This document shows, one piece after another, positions 59,378-64,000 of a stretch of 64,000 nt of DNA. Position numbers and translations under genes: made by a program. Numbering within the stretch: position 1 is the stretch's first letter; every line of letters starts with the position of its first letter. The stretch comes from Extensimonas vulgaris (GTDB lineage: Bacteria > Pseudomonadota > Gammaproteobacteria > Burkholderiales > Burkholderiaceae_C), in the NCBI RefSeq assembly GCF_003337425.1, contig NZ_QPJU01000003.1:278915-342914 (forward strand), given 5' to 3'. The notes under the pieces were generated by a model that saw only the letters and a program-made list of their open reading frames with translations, searched no databases and had not been told where the DNA came from.

Positions 59378-60271
59378 ATGGATTCCCCGATTGTCGAAAT
59401 GGACGCCACGCAGTGGCAAGGTCTGCAAGCGCGCCCCGAATGGACGGCGGCGCTGGAGGCTGGCAAGGTGCTGTTCTTTCCGCGCCTGGGCTTTGAACTC
59501 AGCGCTGAAGAAAAAGCCCTGTTGCGCGAAGACATGCTCAAGCCCGGCAAGCGCAACGTGAGCCTCGGGGCCGATGGGGTGCTGCACAACGCCGCGGGCA
59601 GCGCCGCCGAGCAGCAGGCGCTCGCCACGATGATTGGTCGCTTTCGCGCGCAGGCGCTGCAGCTCGTCCATGACCTGCTGCCCGCCTACCGCGGCTTGCT
59701 GCGTGTGGCGCCCACGAGCTTTCGGCCCAAGCAGGTCGAAGTGCGCGCGCAGTCGGTGCGTGCCGACGACCAGCGCGTGCATGTCGATGCCTTCCCCTCC
59801 CGGCCCACATACGGCGAGCGCATCCTGCGCGTGTTCACCAACGTCAACCCGCACGGCGTGCCACGCGTGTGGCGCGTGGGCGATTCGTTCGAGGCCATTG
59901 CGCGCAAGTTTTTGCCCCAGGCCAAACCCTACCGGCTGTGGCAGGCCCGGTTGCTCAACGCCGTGCACGCCACCAAATCGCTGCGCAGCGAATACGACCA
60001 CCTCATGCTGCAACTGCACGACCTGATGAAGTTCGACGAGGACTACCAGAAGAACGGCACGCTGGTGACCATTCCGTTTCCGCCCGGCAGCGTGTGGGTG
60101 TGCTTTTCCGACCAGGCCACGCACGCCGTGATGAGCGGCCAGTTCATGATGGAGCAGACCCTGTATCTGCCGCCGGGCCGCGAAGCCGATCCGCACAGCA
60201 GTCCGCTCGCCATCCTCACGCGCCTCATGGGGCGTCCGCTCGCGGGGGTGGGCGCAGGGGTCGCGCGCTAA
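59378..60271 (+). CDS. kdoO: Kdo 3-hydroxylase (Fe(II)/2-oxoglutarate dependent)
   Basis: Hydroxylates Kdo to Ko in the LPS inner core; known in Burkholderia and Yersinia. It has 297 residues. HVDAFPSRPTYGERILRVFT supplies the metal HxD, and SDQATHAVMSGQ the distal His; MEQTLYLPP follows. AGGAG upstream. It sits with a glycosyltransferase between the greA group and yhbY, and complements the lipid A genes elsewhere in the window. Confidence 0.88.
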   Translation: MDSPIVEMDATQWQGLQARPEWTAALEAGKVLFFPRLGFELSAEEKALLREDMLKPGKRNVSLGADGVLHNAAGSAAEQQALATMIGRFRAQALQLVHDLLPAYRGLLRVAPTSFRPKQVEVRAQSVRADDQRVHVDAFPSRPTYGERILRVFTNVNPHGVPRVWRVGDSFEAIARKFLPQAKPYRLWQARLLNAVHATKSLRSEYDHLMLQLHDLMKFDEDYQKNGTLVTIPFPPGSVWVCFSDQATHAVMSGQFMMEQTLYLPPGREADPHSSPLAILTRLMGRPLAGVGAGVAR

Positions 60272-60363
60272 AAAAGCAAAAAGCCGCGCTGGCGCAGGGT
60301 GCACGAGGGCAGCGTGCTATGTTTTGATGAACAACGCGGTTTTTCGTGGGCGGGGCGGTGCGC

Positions 60364-61107
60364 TCACTCGCGCCAGGCCTCGCGCACCCAGAGCGCGGGC
60401 TCGATGTGGGCAAAGCGCTTGTTGCGTTTGCCGGCCAGTGCGTCGGGCGGGTTCACCTCACCGTGGAAGATGACGATGCGCGCGCCTTCGGGGATGAAGG
60501 GGGGGCGCCAGTGGTTCGCGGGCCAGCGCGGTATGCAGTGGTACTTGAAGCTCGGGCACCATTCGGCCGGCCAGTACGAGAGCTTGCCCTGGCGGTGCAG
60601 AAAGTCCGAGAGGTAGTCCTGCTCGTTGCGAAAGCGCGCCATCACCTCGTCCATGTGCGCGCGAAAATACGCGAGCACGTCGGCATGCGCGCCGAGCTCG
60701 AAGCGATAGACCGACGAATTGCCCGTGACGCGCTCGCCAAAACGCCAAAAGCGCGGGTAGTCGCGAATGATGAGGAACTGGCCAGGGTGCGTGAAAAAGT
60801 CGTCGAGGCTGCCGACCACGACCACGTCCAGATCCAAAAACAGCGCTGTGCCGCGCAGGCCGTACAAATCGGCTTCGAAGGTGGTGAGTTTTTTCCAGGC
60901 GCCGTCGCGCTGGCCCGGCGCCAAGTGCAGATTCAAGGGCGGGATGGGAAAGCACTGCACTTCAGGCCGGATGCCGCGCGTGTCGTCGGTCAGGCAGTTG
61001 AACTGAAATTCGCCCGAAAGATGGCGGCGCACCATGCCGTAGAGGCGATTGACGTACTCGGGGCCGTACTTGGTGCCCCATTTCATGCACAGGATGTGGC
61101 GCTGCAT
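60364..61107 (-). CDS. DXD-type glycosyltransferase-like protein
   Basis: A 247-residue soluble protein with a GT-A fold pattern. ALFLDLDVVVVGSLDDFF contains the DxD metal-nucleotide motif, preceded by KYGPEYVNRLYGMVRRH; GNSSVYRFELG and IVIFHGEVNPPD follow. This resembles GT8-like or capsule/LPS transferases. The sugar and acceptor are unknown; convergence with kdoO suggests surface-glycan work, an inference only. Confidence 0.75.
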   Translation of the reverse strand: MQRHILCMKWGTKYGPEYVNRLYGMVRRHLSGEFQFNCLTDDTRGIRPEVQCFPIPPLNLHLAPGQRDGAWKKLTTFEADLYGLRGTALFLDLDVVVVGSLDDFFTHPGQFLIIRDYPRFWRFGERVTGNSSVYRFELGAHADVLAYFRAHMDEVMARFRNEQDYLSDFLHRQGKLSYWPAEWCPSFKYHCIPRWPANHWRPPFIPEGARIVIFHGEVNPPDALAGKRNKRFAHIEPALWVREAWRE

Positions 61108-61119
61108 GGCGGCGATGGG

Positions 61120-61593
61120 TCAGCCCTGCTGCTTTTTGATCGACGTGGGCTTGCGCTTTTTGGCGCGTTTGATCTTTCCGCCTGGCGTCAGGCGCTGGTT
61201 GCCGAGCACGCGCAGGCGCTGCACCTCGGGCTTTTGGCCGCCGCGCTGGCTGAATTTGAGCACCTTGACCTCCCGCGGGCCGGGCATGCGCTTTTCGTTG
61301 GGTTGGCGCTCTTTGGGCGGGATGGGGCGCCATAGCACGAGCAATTTGCCGATATGCTGCACGGGTGCGGCATCGAGTTCGTCGGCGAGCTGTTGGTAGA
61401 TGAGTTCGCGTGCGGCGCGCTCGTCTTGCATGACGCGCACCTTGATCAGCCCGTGGGCCGTCAGCGCAGCATCGACTTCTTTTTTCACGGCGGCGGTGAG
61501 GCCCTCGGCCCCGACCATGACCACGGGATCCAGGTGGTGGGCCAGTGCGCGTTGTTCCCGGCGCTCGGCCGGAGTCAATTGAATTTGCGGCAT
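61120..61593 (-). CDS. yhbY: YhbY-family RNA-binding (CRM domain) protein
   Basis: Assembly factor associated with the 50S subunit. Residues 1-95 are the CRM domain ([27 protein letters not shown]). A further about 60 residues, highly basic and ending in [16 protein letters not shown], extend it beyond the 97-residue E. coli protein. It is divergent from rlmE across 45 bp with a shared -10. Confidence 0.92.
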   Translation of the reverse strand: MPQIQLTPAERREQRALAHHLDPVVMVGAEGLTAAVKKEVDAALTAHGLIKVRVMQDERAARELIYQQLADELDAAPVQHIGKLLVLWRPIPPKERQPNEKRMPGPREVKVLKFSQRGGQKPEVQRLRVLGNQRLTPGGKIKRAKKRKPTSIKKQQG

Positions 61594-61599
61594 GGGCCG

Positions 61600-61606
61600 T
61601 ATTATC
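61600..61606. promoter_or_regulatory. Shared divergent -10 for yhbY and rlmE
   Basis: TATTATC reads TATTAT towards rlmE (start 33 bp on) and GATAAT towards yhbY (start 7 bp on). The near-palindromic site is the only -10 in the gap; the yhbY transcript would be nearly leaderless. Confidence 0.4.
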
Positions 61607-61638
61607 GAGCCAGGCACGCAAGCCCCGCACCCCCCAGC

Positions 61639-62295
61639 ATGAAAATCAAAACCAAAAGCAAAAAGGTCAACAAGGCCTGGCTCCAAGACCACGTCAACGA
61701 CCCTTACGTCAAACGCGCCCAAAAAGAGGGCTACCGCGCACGCGCAGCGTACAAGCTCCAAGAGATCGACGAGCAGTTCGGGCTGATCCGCCCTGGACAG
61801 ACGGTGGTCGATCTGGGCGCCGCGCCCGGCGCCTGGAGCCAATACCTGCGCCGACGCCTCTGTGGCGGCGCCGCAGGCAAAGCGCAGGACGCCAGCATCA
61901 TCGCACTCGACATCCTGCCCATGGAGCCGATCGAGGGCGTGACCTTTTTGCAGGGCGATTTTCGCGAGCCTGAGGTGCTGCAGCGACTGGAGCAGGCCCT
62001 GGGTGGCAGGCGCGTCGATGTGATCGTCTCCGACATGGCGCCCAACCTCTCGGGCATCGCCGCGGCCGACGCGGCGCGTGTGGCGCACCTGATCGAGCTC
62101 GCACTCGAATTTGCCAGCACCCACCTGCAAGCTGAAGGCGCGCTCGTGGCCAAAGTCTTTCACGGCAGCGGCTACGAGGAACTGGTGCAGCGCTTTCGCC
62201 AGACCTTCAAAATCGTCAAGCCCATCAAGCCCAAGGCGTCACGCGATCGCTCTGCCGAGACTTTTTTGCTCGGTCGCGGCGTCAAAAATGCGTGA
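61639..62295 (+). CDS. rlmE: 23S rRNA (uridine-2'-O)-methyltransferase RlmE
   Basis: Methylates U2552 of 23S rRNA; formerly FtsJ. It has 218 residues. [13 protein letters not shown] holds the first catalytic Lys, [12 protein letters not shown] the SAM site, VSDMAPN the Asp, VAKVFHG the second Lys and SRDRSAETF the Glu. ftsH, its usual downstream neighbour, is absent. Confidence 0.96.
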   Translation: MKIKTKSKKVNKAWLQDHVNDPYVKRAQKEGYRARAAYKLQEIDEQFGLIRPGQTVVDLGAAPGAWSQYLRRRLCGGAAGKAQDASIIALDILPMEPIEGVTFLQGDFREPEVLQRLEQALGGRRVDVIVSDMAPNLSGIAAADAARVAHLIELALEFASTHLQAEGALVAKVFHGSGYEELVQRFRQTFKIVKPIKPKASRDRSAETFLLGRGVKNA

Positions 62296-62351
62296 AATTC
62301 CGCGCTGCCTGCAGTACGCTAACGCGCCTACGCGCAATCCATCACCAAGCC

Positions 62352-62774
62352 ATGGGCAATTCACTTCCCGCCATCCCTGCCAAGCGCTATTTCTCCATTG
62401 GCGAAGTCGCCGAGCTCTGTGGTGTGAAGCCCCATGTGCTGCGCTATTGGGAGCAGGAATTCACCCAACTGCGACCCATGAAGCGGCGCGGCAACCGCCG
62501 TTATTACCAGCACCACGAGGTGCTGATGGTTCGCCGCATTCGCGAGCTGCTGTATGAGCAGGGTTTCACCATCCAGGGCGCGCGCAATCGCCTGCAAGAG
62601 CTTGCCAATGCCGGCCGTGGCATTGTGGCGGCAGAGGAGCTGGCCTGCGCCGATGCCGATGCCGCTCCTTCGGCCCCGCCCGAGGCAGGCCAGGAACATG
62701 CGAAGGTACGCGAGCTTGCCGATTTGCAAGCGGTGCGCACGGAATTGTTTGCCATTCGGGCCTTGCTTTCTTGA
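62352..62774 (+). CDS. MerR-family transcriptional regulator
   Basis: A 140-residue regulator: a winged helix at about residues 12-80 (YFSIGEVAELCGVKPHVLRY, KRRGNRRYYQHHEVLMVRRI), a short helix, and an Ala/Pro linker. It lacks effector-binding cysteines. This type normally follows ihfA in betaproteobacteria; here it follows rlmE with no ihfA, so its setting looks rearranged. Target unknown. Confidence 0.87.
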   Translation: MGNSLPAIPAKRYFSIGEVAELCGVKPHVLRYWEQEFTQLRPMKRRGNRRYYQHHEVLMVRRIRELLYEQGFTIQGARNRLQELANAGRGIVAAEELACADADAAPSAPPEAGQEHAKVRELADLQAVRTELFAIRALLS

Positions 62775-62919
62775 GGAGCGTGCGGGCGCTGGAGGACGTC
62801 TGACGGTCATTTTGGCCGCCGCTGCGTCGTTCGTGGCAGCACCACGAACTCCTCACCCGCAACCAAACTGCCTCACCAGCCGCCTCGTCATCGGCCCGTG
62901 TCTTAATGAACAATCTGGG

Positions 62920-62951
62920 TTTAAACCATTGGGGCAATCCCTTGGTTTAAG
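62920..62951. repeat. Perfect-armed hairpin upstream of the chemoreceptor gene
   Basis: TTAAACCA and TGGTTTAA enclose an inner GGGG/CCC pairing, in an AT-rich island. A TTGACA (62957-62962) follows at once, with a weak CAATAA-type -10, so the hairpin may end the MerR transcript or be an operator at the chemoreceptor promoter. Confidence 0.5.
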
Positions 62952-63047
62952 TTTTGTTGACATTTCGACACAATTGGTCTTCCAATAACCCCGCTTGCAA
63001 GAGTTTTCTGGCAGGCGTTCATTTCTTTGAGCTCTTCATCGACTGCC

Positions 63048-64000
63048 ATGAACCATTTAAAAATCTCGACCCGGCTGACTTTGTTGGTAGCGGTGCTTTC
63101 TGCTGTGGTGCTGCTCATCGGCGGTATGGGGCTGTTTGGAGCCAGCCAGTCCAATGCGGCACTCAAAACGGTCTATGAAGACCGTACCGTGGCCTTGGGG
63201 CAGCTCACGGACATGGAGCGACTCTTTCTCAGCAGCCGCCTAGCCCTGGTCGCCGCGCAAGTCGACCTCTCGCCAGAGATCATTCGCAAGAACACGGAGC
63301 TCGTGGATGCCAACATTGCGGCGAATGACAAGCTTTGGGCGGCTTTTATGGCAACACGGCTTACGCCCGAAGAAGCGCAGCTGGCCAAGAAGCTGGCCGA
63401 TGACCGTGCGAGGCTGGTGAATGAAGGGTTCAAGCCCGCCGTGGCAGCGCTGCGGGCCAGCAGCTTTGGCGACGCCAATCAAATTTTGGTGCAGAAAGTG
63501 ACGCCGCTCTATGACCAAGTGGCCGCAGATGTCAAGGCGTTGGGGCAATTGCAGCTCAGAGAAGCCAAGCGCGAATACGATGCGGGGGTGGCGCGTCACG
63601 AGGTTTTGCGTGCAGTCACTGTGGCACTGACCATCGTGGGACTGGGTTTGGCGATCGTGGTCGGAATGACGCTGGTGCGCGGCATCACGCGCGCGCTCTC
63701 CCAAGCCATGAACGCTGCCAATGCCGTGGCGCAAGGCGACCTGACCTATGCCATCCGCATCCAAGGCAAAGACGAGGTGAGTCAGCTTTTGCGCACGCTG
63801 GCGGGTATGCAGGAGTCTTTGCGCAAGGTGGTCGCCCATGTGCGCCAAAACGCCGAGAACGTCGCGGCGGCGAGCGCACAGATTGCCTCGGGCAACAGCG
63901 ACCTGTCGGCGCGCACCGAAAGCCAGGCCAGCGCGCTCGAAGAAACCGCCGCTTCGATGGAAGAGGTGGGCGCCACGGTGCGCCAGAACGCCGACAACGC
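63048..64000 (+). CDS. Methyl-accepting chemotaxis protein (cut by right edge)
   Basis: The first 317 residues of a chemoreceptor. Transmembrane helix 1 spans about 11-32 (LVAVLSAVVLLIGGMGLFG), a four-helix-bundle periplasmic sensor about 33-185, helix 2 about 187-210, then a HAMP domain (GDLTYAIRIQGKDEVSQLL). The signalling domain begins with NSDLSARTESQASALEETAA, the methylation-helix pattern. The ligand is unknown. The CheW/CheA-contact tip lies beyond the window. Confidence 0.95.
   Translation, partial: MNHLKISTRLTLLVAVLSAVVLLIGGMGLFGASQSNAALKTVYEDRTVALGQLTDMERLFLSSRLALVAAQVDLSPEIIRKNTELVDANIAANDKLWAAFMATRLTPEEAQLAKKLADDRARLVNEGFKPAVAALRASSFGDANQILVQKVTPLYDQVAADVKALGQLQLREAKREYDAGVARHEVLRAVTVALTIVGLGLAIVVGMTLVRGITRALSQAMNAANAVAQGDLTYAIRIQGKDEVSQLLRTLAGMQESLRKVVAHVRQNAENVAAASAQIASGNSDLSARTESQASALEETAASMEEVGATVRQNADN

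Noticed and set aside
61354..61638. RlmE start about 95 codons upstream, inside yhbY
   Set aside because: The upstream part is antisense to yhbY, and family members start at the MKIKTKSKK position.
62775..63047. tRNA-Pro gene that often follows this MerR type
   Set aside because: No cloverleaf or tRNA-like sequence could be found in the gap.

Overview
The window is a 64-kb stretch of a GC-rich betaproteobacterial chromosome, most likely from the family Comamonadaceae (Burkholderiales). This is inferred from gene order (rne / rluC; rpmF-plsX-fabHDG-acpP-fabF-rpoE; rpsB-tsf-pyrH-frr-uppS-cdsA-dxr-rseP-bamA-skp-lpxD-fabZ-lpxA-lpxB-rnhB), the protein sequences, and a short AT-richer interspersed repeat that I associate with this family. 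I see no tRNA, rRNA, CRISPR array, prophage or transposase gene.

Layout. (1) 1-8.3 kb: the start of RNase E on the minus strand behind a long leader, then rluC, a HAD phosphatase, a Rieske protein, an SppA-like protease, a crotonase, an RsmI-like methylase, a Maf/YceF pyrophosphatase, YceD and L32. (2) 8.3-15.8 kb: the fatty-acid synthesis operon plsX-fabH-fabD-fabG-acpP-fabF, running into a YgfX-like protein, rpoE and its anti-sigma factor. (3) 15.8-28.7 kb: housekeeping genes, including a ketopantoate-reductase homologue, a split YeeE/YedE sulfur transporter, dusA, a stomatin/NfeD pair, an arginine/lysine/ornithine-type decarboxylase, tatD, pilZ, holB, tmk, mltG and ygfZ. (4) 28.7-36.2 kb: an accessory catabolic region with a thioesterase-GNAT fusion, an HSL-type esterase, an exported hydratase-family protein, an iron alcohol dehydrogenase, a MaoC-like protein, an acyl-CoA ligase, an orphan protein and a 3-hydroxyacyl-CoA dehydrogenase. 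(5) 36.4-38 kb: a CsgG-like lipoprotein gene bracketed by two inverted copies of a 169-bp palindromic element. (6) 38.1-53.5 kb: the translation, isoprenoid, envelope and lipid A superoperon. (7) 53.7-64 kb: carAB, greA, a small membrane protein, a Kdo hydroxylase, a DXD glycosyltransferase, yhbY, rlmE, an orphan MerR regulator and the start of a chemotaxis receptor.

The genes largely form an envelope and growth module: acyl chains (fab) feed lipid A (lpxDAB, fabZ) and phospholipids (plsX, cdsA), undecaprenyl phosphate comes from dxr and uppS, and bamA, skp, rseP, rpoE and rseA handle outer-membrane assembly and stress. KdoO would then modify the lipopolysaccharide core.

The main unexplained signal is non-coding. 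A short repeat family occurs about ten times. At least five copies lie in frame inside ordinary genes (ygfZ, dxr, lpxB, the TrmH-like gene, a DUF4149-type gene, possibly yceD), without obvious lengthening of the proteins where I could compare them from memory. Other copies supply a stop codon (fabH) or a ribosome binding site (panE). Two further palindromic families interrupt operon leaders: 77-bp copies at 1414 and 12130, and 145-169-bp copies at 36451, 37813 and 50707.
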